Both the position numbers and the translations under genes were made by a program. Below the pieces are notes generated by a model, which was not told the DNA's origin, searched no databases, and saw only the letters and a program-made list of their open reading frames with translations. A stretch of DNA of 64,000 nt. Origin: Opitutia bacterium (lineage in GTDB: Bacteria > Verrucomicrobiota > Verrucomicrobiia > Opitutales > Opitutaceae). The stretch lies in contig JACPIS010000021.1 of the NCBI GenBank assembly GCA_016187925.1, positions 62,001 to 126,000 of the forward strand, read 5' to 3'. Below are positions 8,917 to 18,874 of this stretch, one piece after another. How positions within the stretch are numbered: the stretch's first letter is position 1; each line of letters begins with the position of its first letter.

Positions 8917-10101
8917 ATGAACCTCCGCCGTTCCCTCGTTTTCGCTTTCGCTCCGTTGCTGCTGGCCGCCGCCGCCCGCGCCGAGTCCACCGTGGAAGAG
9001 CGGCTGAAGGCGCTGGAACAGCAGGTGCAGAAGCTCTCGCAGGAGAACACCGAGCTGAAGAAGGAGCTCGGCTGGAAGGAAGGCGCGACCCCGCCCGTCG
9101 TCCCGCGGCCGGGCGGCAAGGAGACCAAGCTCATCGTCGGCGGCTTCCTGCAGGGTCACGCGGAATTCGGCCGCGCGCCCGATCCGCGCTGGTCGGGGGT
9201 GAAGGACCGGTTCTTCTTCCGCCGCGCGCGCATCTATCTTGCCGGCACGATTGCCACGGATTTCGACTTCAAGGCCGAGCTCGACCTGCAGGGCAACACG
9301 CTCAGCGCCGGCACCGGCCAGCTCGCGCGCGCGAACGAGATCTACCTCGGCTGGCACCGTTACGCGTTCGCCAACCTGCGCTTCGGCCAGATCAAGCCCG
9401 CCTACGGCGCCGAGCAGCTGGCGAGCGACCTGTACATCCCGGTGATCGAGCGTTACCTCGCGAGCGACCGGCTCGCCGACGGCCGCCAGCTGGGCGTGAG
9501 CGTCGGCGGACAGCTCTTGGATAAAAAAGTCAGCTACCTTGCCGTCGTCGGCAATGGCAACGGCGCGAACGTCAGCGGCAACGACAACAGCAAGTTCCAG
9601 CGCTCCGCCCGCGTCGCCTTCACGCCACTCGCGACCCCGGACGACAAACTGGTGTTCGGCGTCAACGGCCTGTGGGCCGACGACACCGGGCTGGCCAAGA
9701 GCAACCTCGGCCTCACCGGCAACCTGTTCACCGGCACGCGCACCCAATGGGGCGCCGATGCCGAGTGGACGCACGGTCCGCTCGGGCTGAGCGCCGAGTG
9801 GCTGGGCGCGACCTTCAAGCCGGTGAACGCCGTGCCGGCCGCGTCGTTCGACGCCGAGGGCTGGCACGCGACGGCGACGTATTTCGTGGTGCCGCGCACG
9901 TTGCAGGCGGTCGTGCGCCGCGAGGCGTTCGATCCGAACACGGCGCTCGGCGGCGACACGATCCGCACCTGGACGTTCGGCCTGAACTATCTCATCAAGG
10001 GCGACGACCTGAAGCTCATGGTCGACTGGCTCGACGGCCGCGTGCCGGGCGCCACGAACGACGGCGGCCGGCTGTTGACGCGCCTGCAGGTCGTGTTCTG
10101 A
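8917..10101 (+). CDS. Phosphate-selective porin O/P family outer-membrane protein
   Basis: 394 residues with a signal peptide (about residues 1-22, ending AAAARA) and a short coiled coil (VEERLKALEQQVQKLSQENTELKKEL). A beta-barrel domain follows with the family's ordered blocks: GGFLQGHAEF, RRARIYLAGTIATDFDFKAELDLQ, LRFGQIKPAYG, and a last strand ending in F (LLTRLQVVF), as expected for BAM recognition. The family forms anion-preferring trimers in the outer membrane; substrate specificity is not visible here. A histidine kinase gene starts 24 bases downstream, so the two may be co-transcribed. Confidence 0.85.
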   Translation: MNLRRSLVFAFAPLLLAAAARAESTVEERLKALEQQVQKLSQENTELKKELGWKEGATPPVVPRPGGKETKLIVGGFLQGHAEFGRAPDPRWSGVKDRFFFRRARIYLAGTIATDFDFKAELDLQGNTLSAGTGQLARANEIYLGWHRYAFANLRFGQIKPAYGAEQLASDLYIPVIERYLASDRLADGRQLGVSVGGQLLDKKVSYLAVVGNGNGANVSGNDNSKFQRSARVAFTPLATPDDKLVFGVNGLWADDTGLAKSNLGLTGNLFTGTRTQWGADAEWTHGPLGLSAEWLGATFKPVNAVPAASFDAEGWHATATYFVVPRTLQAVVRREAFDPNTALGGDTIRTWTFGLNYLIKGDDLKLMVDWLDGRVPGATNDGGRLLTRLQVVF

Positions 10102-10124
10102 GTAATCGCGCCGCGGCGCCCCCG

Positions 10125-11285
10125 ATGTCCGTCACCAAACACAGCACCCTCGACAAGGTTCTCGGCCGGCTGGACCAGCTGGACCACGCGAACCTGCAGG
10201 CGCTCGTCCAGCGGCTCGCGCGCGAGCACACACTGCTCGAGTCGGTGTTCAACACGCTGCAGGAAGGCGTGCTCGTCATCGATGCCGACGGCGTCATCGG
10301 CTATGCCAACGAGGCGGCGGCGCGGCTCATCGGCCTGAAGGATTCCGCGGTGGGCGCGACGCTCTGGCGGCTCGTGCCCGGCCTGCGCGCCTCGCTCGCC
10401 GGCGCCGACGGCACCGCCGCGGGCCCGGTCGTCACGCGCGAGTTCGAGCTGGCCTACCCGCAGCCCCGCGTCGTGCGGCTCTACATGGTGCCGTTCCACG
10501 ACGACGATACGCCGCGCCACGCCGTCATCCTCTCCGACATCACCCGCGAGAAGAAATCCACGGCCGAGCTGATCGAGAATGAAAAAATCTCCTCCATCCT
10601 GCTGCTCGCGGCCGGGGTGGCGCACGAGCTGGGCAACCCGCTCAACTCGCTCACCATCCACCTGCAACTCATCGAGCGGCGGCTGAAGAAGCTCCAGGGC
10701 TCGAAGGACGCCCGGGCGCTGGAGGATTCGATCCGCATCTGCCAGGACGAGGTCGCGCGGCTCGACGGCATCATCCGGAATTTCCTCGAGGCCATCCGCC
10801 CGCGGCCGCCCGATCTGGCGGAGACGAACATCGTGGAGGTCGTCGAGGACGTGTTGCGCTTTCAGGCGAAGGAACTGGAAAACCGCGGCCTGCAGGTCAG
10901 TGGCGAGCTGCCCGCGAGCATGCCGGTGATCATGGCCGACCGCAACCAGCTCAAGCAGGTCTTCTTCAATCTCCTCAAGAACGCCATGGAGGCCATGCCC
11001 TCGGGCGGAAAGCTGACCCTGAAGGTCCGCGCGGACGACGACTCGGTCTACGTCGCCATCGCGGACACGGGCAGCGGCATCCGGGCGGAGGACCTGGCGA
11101 AATTGTTTTCCCCGTATCACACGACGAAGGTCGGCGGCCACGGGCTCGGCCTCACCATCGTGCAGCGCATCATGCGCGAGCACGGCGGGCACGTCGGCAT
11201 CGAGAGCAAGGAAGGCATCGGCACGGTCGTGACGCTGCAGTTCCCGCAGAAGCACCGCCGCGTGCGGATGCTGCAGAACAGTTAG
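10125..11285 (+). CDS. PAS-domain sensor histidine kinase (NtrB/AtoS-like)
   Basis: 386 residues. A PAS domain (about 35-150, VLVIDADGVIGYANEAAARLIG) is followed by a HisKA domain with the phospho-acceptor histidine in AAGVAHELGNPLNSL. The HATPase domain has the N box (NQLKQVFFNLLKNAMEAM), G1 (DTGSGI) and G2 (GGHGLGLTI). There are no transmembrane helices, so the signal is probably cytoplasmic. No response regulator is adjacent. A sigma-54 activator of the class usually paired with such kinases lies 4.4 kb downstream (15660), past a block of opposite-strand genes. Confidence 0.92.
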   Translation: MSVTKHSTLDKVLGRLDQLDHANLQALVQRLAREHTLLESVFNTLQEGVLVIDADGVIGYANEAAARLIGLKDSAVGATLWRLVPGLRASLAGADGTAAGPVVTREFELAYPQPRVVRLYMVPFHDDDTPRHAVILSDITREKKSTAELIENEKISSILLLAAGVAHELGNPLNSLTIHLQLIERRLKKLQGSKDARALEDSIRICQDEVARLDGIIRNFLEAIRPRPPDLAETNIVEVVEDVLRFQAKELENRGLQVSGELPASMPVIMADRNQLKQVFFNLLKNAMEAMPSGGKLTLKVRADDDSVYVAIADTGSGIRAEDLAKLFSPYHTTKVGGHGLGLTIVQRIMREHGGHVGIESKEGIGTVVTLQFPQKHRRVRMLQNS

Positions 11286-11323
11286 CCGGGCGTCCTGCCG
11301 CCGGGGCGGGCGTTCCTGCTCCG

Positions 11324-11596
11324 TCAGCCGCAGCGCACTTCATGCGGGGGAACGGCGTGGTGCTCCTTGGCGTAGAGACAGTCGGCGTGGAACTGCAGCA
11401 ATCCCTCCATCACTTCGGGCGCCAAGGAATTGACCCAGACGATCCGGGCCTTGAGGGAGAGCTTGCGGATGTTGCAAAGCGGGCAGTCGGGCGGGTTGTC
11501 CTGGGAGAAGGGGCAGGCGACGGTGAGGGCCCGCACCCGGGCAATCAGTTGCTCGCGCTGGGCTGGGGCGGGGAGAAGTTGTTCGGTCGAATTCAT
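11324..11596 (-). CDS. Small cysteine-rich protein of unknown function
   Basis: 90 residues from an ATG at 11596. It holds a compact cysteine cluster, ACPFSQDNPPDCPLCNIRK, spaced C-x8-C-x2-C, plus separate cysteines near the C-terminus (ADCLYAK, EVRCG). The CPLC pair could bind zinc or be redox active, but I know no family match. A longer start at 11671 is possible but adds an unstructured segment. It converges on the histidine kinase gene. Confidence 0.55.
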   Translation of the reverse strand: MNSTEQLLPAPAQREQLIARVRALTVACPFSQDNPPDCPLCNIRKLSLKARIVWVNSLAPEVMEGLLQFHADCLYAKEHHAVPPHEVRCG

Positions 11597-11759
11597 ACAA
11601 TAGCCTCCACTGCGGTTCGCCCGTGATGAACCGGCAAGTATGCAACCTACGCTTTGCCGGTCGCGGGACAACGATCCAATTTGGAATCGCTCGCGACAAG
11701 TGCTTCGGGCGGAGAGTCGAGCCCGGGGATTTCGCGGGGAGCGTCAAATCTCCTCCGGA

Positions 11760-12728
11760 TCAGCGCTCGGGTTCGGGGCGGTGCGGGCGTTTGTCTTCGT
11801 CCTCCCGCTCCTTTTTCTCCGCTTTGGGTGGCGGGGGTGAAGGACTCGAGGGCGCAGACGGAGAGACCCGGGTGGACGGCTCCGGCCGGTGGTGCCCGGG
11901 CTCCGGCTTGTGTTCGCGCGGATGCTCGCGCGGACCCGCGGGCGAGGTGCGCGGCTGGTGCGCAGGCGGCTGGGCGGGAGGCGTCGACTTGGGCGGCGTA
12001 GCCGTCGGAGGCCGGTGATGGGGACGGTTTGCCGGCGGGACCGGAGCCTGATCGGTCGGTGGCTGGGCGGGCGGCGGATTCCAGCGGCCGTGGTCCGACG
12101 GCGCGCCCGGTGGCCGGGGGTGATGTTCGCGATCGCCGGTGCGCGGAGCATGCGGCCAGTGGCGGTCGTGGTCGTAGCGCGGATAGCGGGGCGGAGGCGC
12201 GCCCGGCGCGCGGGGATGCGGCCGGTAATCCGGCGGGCGCGGCGGCAGGTGCCGCGGACCGATTTCGCCGAAATACAAAAAGCCGAAGATGAAATACGGG
12301 TCCGCCGGATAATAGATGTCCGTGAACTCCAGGTCGGGCGGCGGACTCGCGTCCGCGGTCGCGTTGAAGACCGAAAGCGTGAAGCCGCCCGCGCCGACGA
12401 TGGCGCGGATGACGCGCTGCGCCTGCGCCGGGTCGCTGATCAGCTCGCTTTCACTCGCGATGTAGCCGCGCTCGATGAGGTAGCTGACGACCTGGCCGCG
12501 CCAGGCGAGATACTGCGCCTCGGTGCATTCGCCCTGGATGACGATGACGAGCGCCGTGGCCGGCCGGTCGGCCGGGAGGGAACCATAGGCCCCGCCCGAA
12601 GAATAGATGGAGCGCGTCTCATCGTAGTGGTAGCAGCCGGTCACGCCCAGCAACGCTGCGCCGAAGAACAGCGGGGCGATGAGCCGCAGGAAGTAGGGAG
12701 AGGCGGACACGACGGCGGGAACCACCAT
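11760..12728 (-). CDS. Lipoprotein with long proline/histidine-rich tail
   Basis: 322 residues. An N-terminal hydrophobic signal ends in a lipobox-like GVTGC (cysteine near residue 32), so it is probably a lipoprotein. A compact domain of about 120 residues follows (ALVIVIQGECTEAQYLAWRGQVVSYLIERGY through FGFLYFGEIG). The rest, about residues 165-322, is low-complexity proline, histidine and arginine, ending KRPHRPEPER. The tail resembles extended wall- or metal-binding linkers. Function is unknown. No family is recognised in the N-terminal domain. Confidence 0.65.
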   Translation of the reverse strand: MVVPAVVSASPYFLRLIAPLFFGAALLGVTGCYHYDETRSIYSSGGAYGSLPADRPATALVIVIQGECTEAQYLAWRGQVVSYLIERGYIASESELISDPAQAQRVIRAIVGAGGFTLSVFNATADASPPPDLEFTDIYYPADPYFIFGFLYFGEIGPRHLPPRPPDYRPHPRAPGAPPPRYPRYDHDRHWPHAPRTGDREHHPRPPGAPSDHGRWNPPPAQPPTDQAPVPPANRPHHRPPTATPPKSTPPAQPPAHQPRTSPAGPREHPREHKPEPGHHRPEPSTRVSPSAPSSPSPPPPKAEKKEREDEDKRPHRPEPER

Positions 12729-12782
12729 ACGACCATCGCCCGCTGCCGCAAGTTCCGGGAAGCTTGCCGGCCGGGCCGGGCT

Positions 12783-13151
12783 TCAGCCGGCACGCGTGCC
12801 GTTGGGCAGCGGTTTCTCCGGCACGGCGAGGCAGGGCGTGAGCCCGTCGGCGTAACCGAGGTCGAACAGCATGCCCTCGGAGACTTCGCCGGCCATCGGG
12901 CGCGGCGGCAGGTTGACGACGAACAACGCCTGGCGGCCGGCGATCTCCTGCGGGTTGGCGCGCTCCTGCCGGATGCCGGCGAGGATGCGGCGCGTGTGAT
13001 CGCCGAAGTTCACGGTGAGCCGCATGAGTTTCTGGGAGGACGGCACCTCCTTCACGTGCTCGATGGTGCCGAGCCGGATGTCGACGGCGGCAAAATGGTC
13101 GAAGGGAATCTGCGGCTTCAGCGGGGCGGGGGTCATGGCGGGAAGGGTCAT
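12783..13151 (-). CDS. Stand-alone tRNA-binding domain protein (MetRS C-terminal/EMAP-II type)
   Basis: 122 residues consisting almost entirely of an OB-fold tRNA-binding domain: FDHFAAVDIRLGTIEHVKEVPSSQKLMRLTVNFGD, ILAGIRQ, LFVVNLPPRPMAGEVSEGMLFDLG. This is the pattern of the C-terminal domain of methionyl-tRNA synthetase and of CsaA; the PPRPMAGEVSEGML block is closer to MetRS. It may bind tRNA in trans or act as a chaperone like CsaA. Its ATG overlaps the stop codon of the upstream EamA-like gene by 4 bases (ATGA), so the two are translationally coupled. Confidence 0.8.
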   Translation of the reverse strand: MTLPAMTPAPLKPQIPFDHFAAVDIRLGTIEHVKEVPSSQKLMRLTVNFGDHTRRILAGIRQERANPQEIAGRQALFVVNLPPRPMAGEVSEGMLFDLGYADGLTPCLAVPEKPLPNGTRAG

Positions 13152-13561
13152 TTTTTCATGAGCAGGAACAGGCCGGCGAGGCTCAGCCCCACGCCCGAGA
13201 TTTTTCCCAGATCGATCTGCTGCCGGAAGAGGAGCAGGGCGATGGGCAGCAGCGCGAGCGTCGAGCAGACGTTCACGGCCAGCGCCGCGTAGCCGACGTT
13301 CCAGCCCGCGCGGTAGGCGAGCAGGAAGCCGACCTCGATGCCGACCACGCTCAGCGCCAGCCAGAGGACGTTCGGGCGCAACGCCGAGAGCGAGCGCGAA
13401 CCTTCAGACCAGAGGAACAAGCCCGCCACGCAGACGGCGAACGCCGCGAGGTAGGCGACGGCGAGCGGCAGGAAGGGGTTCACCCCGCCCGGTTGCGTCT
13501 TGATGGCGAGGTGATAGCTGGCGCTGCTGAAAATGGCGATGGCGATGGCGGCGTAATACAT
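13148..13561 (-). CDS. Half-size EamA/DMT-type membrane protein
   Basis: 137 residues with four or five hydrophobic segments and a final YAALAVNVCSTLALLPIALLLFRQ...KISGVGLSLAGLFLLMKK block, the typical end of a drug/metabolite transporter EamA repeat. Full EamA transporters have two such repeats, so this protein would have to work as a dimer, like small multidrug resistance proteins. It overlaps the tRNA-binding gene by 4 bases. No substrate can be inferred. Confidence 0.7.
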   Translation of the reverse strand: MYYAAIAIAIFSSASYHLAIKTQPGGVNPFLPLAVAYLAAFAVCVAGLFLWSEGSRSLSALRPNVLWLALSVVGIEVGFLLAYRAGWNVGYAALAVNVCSTLALLPIALLLFRQQIDLGKISGVGLSLAGLFLLMKK

Positions 13562-13691
13562 GCCGCGACAGTGGCCCGGGCCGTCCCAAGCTCAAGCACC
13601 GCCCTGTGACGCGGCGGACACACCCGGCGCTTTTCCGCGGCGGTGCAGTGGGGGGAAGCCGGAAGCGATTTCCTCGCACGGCGCCGTGACA

Positions 13692-13783
13692 GGTAGGGCG
13701 AGTCGTCCCGGCGAGCCGCGACCTTTGGCAGGCGCGGGCTCCTGGGTCCGGCGGAGCGGCTCACCCGGAGGGTTTGCCCTACC
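13692..13783. repeat. Intergenic element with GGTAGGGC/GCCCTACC ends
   Basis: Terminal inverted repeats GGTAGGGC (13692-13699) and GCCCTACC (13776-13783) enclose about 76 GC-rich bases. The ends match those of the element at 58574-58627 and resemble those at 61387-61463. It lies between the EamA-like gene and the MmcQ/YjbR gene, both on the minus strand. No coding sequence is seen in 13562-13821. Confidence 0.6.
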
Positions 13784-13821
13784 CGGGCAGGCCAGGCGTC
13801 CGCGAAACTACTTGATCCGCG

Positions 13822-14163
13822 TCAGCCGTTCTCAGCCTCGCTCTGCGCCACCAGTTTCTTCGGCGCGACGTGGCGCCACGCGGCGTCGAGCAGCTCCCGC
13901 ATCTGCGCGGCGGCGACGTGCCCGAGATGGACGTTGGTCCAGCCCTGCTTCGACCAGGCGTTCAGCGAGAACGCTTGCGGGTCGGATCGTACCAAGTCGG
14001 CCTGGTCGGCGAGGGCGAGCTTCACCACGGCGAGGTTTTGGCCGGGCGGAAGCGTGGCAAAGATTTTTCCGTGCACCCGGAAATCCGGCGTGCCGTGGTG
14101 CGCGAGTTCCTCGGTCCCGGGCAGGGCCAGCGCGAGCTGGCGGACGCGCGCCGGGCTGATCAC
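13822..14163 (-). CDS. MmcQ/YjbR family protein
   Basis: 113 residues. Recognisable blocks are ARVRQLALALPGTEELAHHGTPDFRVHGKIFATL, VKLALADQADLV and WSKQGWTNVHLGHV, which fit the CyaY-like YjbR fold often annotated as DNA-binding. The start is a GTG at 14163 overlapping the TGA of the upstream gene (GTGA), so translation is probably coupled. Its biological role is not established in the family. Confidence 0.8.
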   Translation of the reverse strand: MISPARVRQLALALPGTEELAHHGTPDFRVHGKIFATLPPGQNLAVVKLALADQADLVRSDPQAFSLNAWSKQGWTNVHLGHVAAAQMRELLDAAWRHVAPKKLVAQSEAENG

Positions 14164-14501
14164 GGTGTGCGGCCGCCGTCGGTGATGAGGAGGATGCGCT
14201 CGGCGCTGATGGCGACGAGGTCGCCGCCGGAGAGATTGATGAGCAGCACGCCGCCCGAGGCGCGGACGGAGCGGATGCCTTTCAGCGCGACGGTCTTTTC
14301 CTCGCTGCGATAGTAGATGACGACGCGCGACTCGGACATCTGCGAGGCGGCGAAGGCGTAGCCTTTGGCGAGATCGGCGACGGGGCTGGCGATATGCACC
14401 TCCGGCAAGGCGGCTGGCACTTGGGGTGTCGGTTGTGCGGTCTGCGCCTGGGCGGCGGCCAGCAGGGCGGCGGAGAGAACAAGCAAGCGGAGGAGTTTCA
14501 T
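14160..14501 (-). CDS. Small secreted protein of unknown function
   Basis: 113 residues with a clear signal peptide (MKLLRLLVLSAALLAAAQA). A short mature domain follows that alternates beta-like stretches (RVVIYYRSEEKTVALKGIRSVRASGGVLLINLSGGDLVAISAERILLI), compatible with a small beta-sandwich or barrel. No family is recognised. It is the first gene of a two-gene unit with MmcQ/YjbR, overlapping it by 4 bases. Confidence 0.65.
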   Translation of the reverse strand: MKLLRLLVLSAALLAAAQAQTAQPTPQVPAALPEVHIASPVADLAKGYAFAASQMSESRVVIYYRSEEKTVALKGIRSVRASGGVLLINLSGGDLVAISAERILLITDGGRTP

Positions 14502-14617
14502 GGTTTGTCGTTGAGTTTGGAGTTTCGGCCCGTGGAAGGAAAACAGGCAATGAGATAGGGAATGCCGGCCAATGCATCAAGCATCAGACAGGTTCAGTAA
14601 CCTGCGTTTGGCGCGCT

Positions 14618-15010
14618 TCAACTGCGGAACGGGATGAGCGCGTGCAACCGTGGTTCACGCAGGTAAAGACCGGCCCAAAGAGCGACTCCGAGCCCCACTT
14701 GGAAGACCACCGCTTCTTGTCCGATGCGCACATGGGCTGCTGCTGCGCCGCCAAGATATCCGGTCAGAAGGATCGCGCCCAGCACCGAGGTGCGCGGGAT
14801 GAGGTAGATGATGGTGCAGGCGAGTTCGATGATCCCCAGGGCCGGCACGTGGTGCATCGCCCAGCCGAGTTCGGCGAAATGTTCGGGGATGCCGGGAGGG
14901 TGCGCCAATTTTATGCCGGCGCTAAATAACATCATCAGGCACGAGAGGCTGCTCAGGGTGTAACCCGCCCATCGGGCTTTTTTTGAAACGAGGGAGGAGG
15001 TCGCGCTCAT
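14618..15010 (-). CDS. DoxX-like small membrane protein
   Basis: 130 residues with four hydrophobic helices. FSAGIKLAHPPGIPEHFAELGW, ALGIIELACTIIYLIPRTSVLGAILLTGYLGGAAAAHVRIG matches the DoxX-like family, where the GYLGGAAAAHVR motif is characteristic. Members are inner-membrane proteins of poorly defined redox or stress-related role. Its ATG overlaps the stop codon of the upstream DUF1801 gene by 4 bases (15007-15010). Confidence 0.85.
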   Translation of the reverse strand: MSATSSLVSKKARWAGYTLSSLSCLMMLFSAGIKLAHPPGIPEHFAELGWAMHHVPALGIIELACTIIYLIPRTSVLGAILLTGYLGGAAAAHVRIGQEAVVFQVGLGVALWAGLYLREPRLHALIPFRS

Positions 15011-15459
15011 GAAGCCGAGGCCTGGGCGCGCTTCGGGCCGGCTTTGGCGCGATTCGTCTTGGCCCGTGTGGGTCGCGGTTTCGCAGGTGCTTTCGCTGCG
15101 ATCCGGGCTTTCACGATTTTTCGCACCAGCGCAGCCGGCAACGGCGTGTCGGCCGGGAAGCGAATGGTGCCCTTGCTGGTATCGTAGCCGGTCAGGTCGG
15201 CTTCGAGGGATTGCACGGTTGTGCCCGGGTAAAAAGCGCAGTGATTGGCCCCTGCGCCGAAGGCTAACAGGAATTTGCCGTTCAAGCGGAAAGCGGGCAG
15301 CCCGTAGCTGATGCACTCTTCGAGATTCGGGGCGGCCGCCCGGATGTCCTTCCTGAGCTTAGCGAGGGCCGATCTCTTGTCGGCACTGAGAGTAGCCAGA
15401 AACTGGTCGATCTCAGTCGACTTCAGCGCAGAACCACTGGGAGTGGGCTTCTTTGCCAT
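15007..15459 (-). CDS. DUF1801 domain protein
   Basis: 150 residues. The DUF1801 blocks are visible: IDQFLATLSADKRSALAKLRKDIRAAAPNLEECISYGLPAFRLNGKFL, CAFYPG and KGTIRFPADTPLPAALVRKIVKAR. The C-terminal 30 residues are a lysine/alanine/arginine-rich tail (KAPAKPRPTRAKTNRAK) that may contact nucleic acid. Family members include YdhG and iron-chaperone-like proteins. It is coupled to the DoxX-like gene. Confidence 0.85.
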   Translation of the reverse strand: MAKKPTPSGSALKSTEIDQFLATLSADKRSALAKLRKDIRAAAPNLEECISYGLPAFRLNGKFLLAFGAGANHCAFYPGTTVQSLEADLTGYDTSKGTIRFPADTPLPAALVRKIVKARIAAKAPAKPRPTRAKTNRAKAGPKRAQASAS

Positions 15460-15659
15460 GGTGTGGGGATTTGATGCGGTTGGTGTTCCGTTGCGTCAAC
15501 CACTCAACGGTTGAGCCAGTGCGCTCCGGACATGCGCTCGGGCTTTCCTAGGGGAAGTGCACTTTGCCGCACGGGCGGCACGAGCGTGTCCGCGGCCGTG
15601 TGTGCCACCTCGTCTCATTTCCCGTTGACCGGCGGGGAGCACGCCGGTGAGATGGCGGC

Positions 15660-17030
<1,371 letters not shown>

Positions 17031-17046
17031 GCCGCGCCGCGTCCGC

Positions 17047-18816
17047 ATGAAGTCGTCGCAGGAATTCATTCACTGGATGGAGCAGGGCACCGGTGCGCGC
17101 TGGCTGCGCCGCGCGGCCGTGACGCTGGGTGCACTGCTGCTGACGCTGACGTTTTCCTGGAAACAGTTTCACGGGCTGCCGACCGAGTGGACGATGCAGC
17201 AGGCCGATCTCGCGCGGCAGGTGGCGCGCGGGCAGGGCTTCACGACGCTGGTCAATTACCCGCAGACCTACGCGGTGCTGAAGGCGCAAGGCGTGCCGTT
17301 CGACGAAAAAAGGCCCTACCCGGAGCTGCACCATGCGCCGCTTTATCCGCTGCTGATGGCGGCGGTGTTCAAGCTGCTGCCGGACGCGGCCTGGCAGCAC
17401 ACGCCCGAGCCGCCCGGCGGCTGGGCGCCGGACTATGCCGTGCTGGCGCTGAATCTCGTGCTGTTCTGGCTGGCGATCGCGCTGGTCTGGCGGCTGGCGA
17501 AGCGGCTGTTCGACGAGCGGGCGGCGTGGGTCGCCGTGGTGGGCACGGCGGTCTCGGTCACGCTCTGGCAGCAGACCGTCGTGGTCAGCGGCCTGCCCGT
17601 GCTCATGGCGCTCGTGCTGGCGGTGTTTGACGTCATCGCGGGGCTGGAGGAAACCGAGCCGGAGCGTCCCGCGCTGACGCGTTCGCTCCTGCTGCGCGTG
17701 GCCGCGCTGGGTGCGCTCGGGGCGTTGATGTTTTTGACCGAATACTCCGCCGGGCTGACGCTGCTGTTGCTCGCGGGCTACCTCGGCTGGCGTATCGCCG
17801 GCGCGGCGCGCTGGCCGGCGCTGGGTGTGTTTGTGGGAGTCGCGGTGTTGCTCGTGGCGCCGTGGCTGGCGCGCAACACCGTCGTCGTGGGCCATCCGCT
17901 CGGGCTGGCGTGGCAGCATCTGGCGCTCAAGGACGGCGACACCACGGCGTTGCCCTCGGCGCAGCGGAACACGGCGAGTGTCGAAGCGCCCGGGCTCGAC
18001 GTGAAGAAACTCGGCAACAAGGGACTGACCGGCATGGAGCTCAACCTGCGCGAGCGGATCTGGTCGGGCGGTGGGTTGCTGCTGACGGCGTTTTTCGTGG
18101 CGGGGCTGGTGTATCAGTTCCGCCACGCACCGGCGAACCGTGCCCGGTGGTGCTTCGGCGCGCTGGCGCTGGTCTTGCTGGCCGGGCAGGCGTTTTTCGG
18201 CTCGGGCGAGAGCCCGCGGCTGCCGGCCTATTATCTTGCGCCGCTGATCATCGTGTTCGGTGCGGGCTTTTTCCTCGTGCTGGTGGACAGCCAGCCGCAG
18301 TTGACCCAGCACTGGCGCTGGGTGGCGGCGGGCCTGCTGGCGCTGCAGGCGCTGCCGCTCGTGCGCGACTGCATGGAGCCGCGCAAAATCCATTTCTATT
18401 ACCCGCCCTATTTCCCGAATCTCTTCATGGAGCTGCGCAAGGACGCCGGGACGCGCTTCCTGCCCGGCACCGGGGTGGCGACCGACGTGCCGGCGGGCAC
18501 GGCGTGGTATGGGCAGATGCGCGTGTGGTCGAAACCGGACAAGCTGCGGGATTTCTACGCGATCACGGTGGAGCAGAACATCGGGGCACTCCTGCTGACG
18601 CCGGTGACGCTCGACCAGCCGTTTTTCACCCAGTTGGCCGCGCGTCGGGAGGACACCATCCAGCTGACCGACACGGGCGGGTGGGGCGGGGTCTACACCG
18701 GCCTCGTGACGCGCCGGATGCCGGCCGGTTTTCCTCTGAATATGACCCCGCAGCGCCTGACGGAAAACATGGTGCTGTTGGTCAATCCCACCGCACTCGG
18801 CCGACGGGGAAATTGA
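17047..18816 (+). CDS. Multispanning GT-C fold glycosyltransferase-like membrane protein
   Basis: 589 residues with roughly ten hydrophobic segments and an early extracytoplasmic loop (TEWTMQQADLARQVARGQGF, then HHAPLYPLLMAAVFKLL). This loop followed by APLYP is typical of GT39/ArnT-type polyprenol-phosphate-sugar-dependent transferases. The C-terminal ~170 residues form a soluble domain (RDCMEPRKIHFYYPPYFPN onwards). The acidic catalytic residue of GT39 is not clear, so substrate and activity are inferred. It precedes the outer-membrane barrel and tyrosine kinase genes on the same strand, which suggests a role in surface polysaccharide assembly. Confidence 0.65.
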   Translation: MKSSQEFIHWMEQGTGARWLRRAAVTLGALLLTLTFSWKQFHGLPTEWTMQQADLARQVARGQGFTTLVNYPQTYAVLKAQGVPFDEKRPYPELHHAPLYPLLMAAVFKLLPDAAWQHTPEPPGGWAPDYAVLALNLVLFWLAIALVWRLAKRLFDERAAWVAVVGTAVSVTLWQQTVVVSGLPVLMALVLAVFDVIAGLEETEPERPALTRSLLLRVAALGALGALMFLTEYSAGLTLLLLAGYLGWRIAGAARWPALGVFVGVAVLLVAPWLARNTVVVGHPLGLAWQHLALKDGDTTALPSAQRNTASVEAPGLDVKKLGNKGLTGMELNLRERIWSGGGLLLTAFFVAGLVYQFRHAPANRARWCFGALALVLLAGQAFFGSGESPRLPAYYLAPLIIVFGAGFFLVLVDSQPQLTQHWRWVAAGLLALQALPLVRDCMEPRKIHFYYPPYFPNLFMELRKDAGTRFLPGTGVATDVPAGTAWYGQMRVWSKPDKLRDFYAITVEQNIGALLLTPVTLDQPFFTQLAARREDTIQLTDTGGWGGVYTGLVTRRMPAGFPLNMTPQRLTENMVLLVNPTALGRRGN

Positions 18817-18874
18817 TTTGCAAGTGCCTGACTGTTCCGCCTATGTCGGGGACGACAAACGCCCTGTCGTCACC

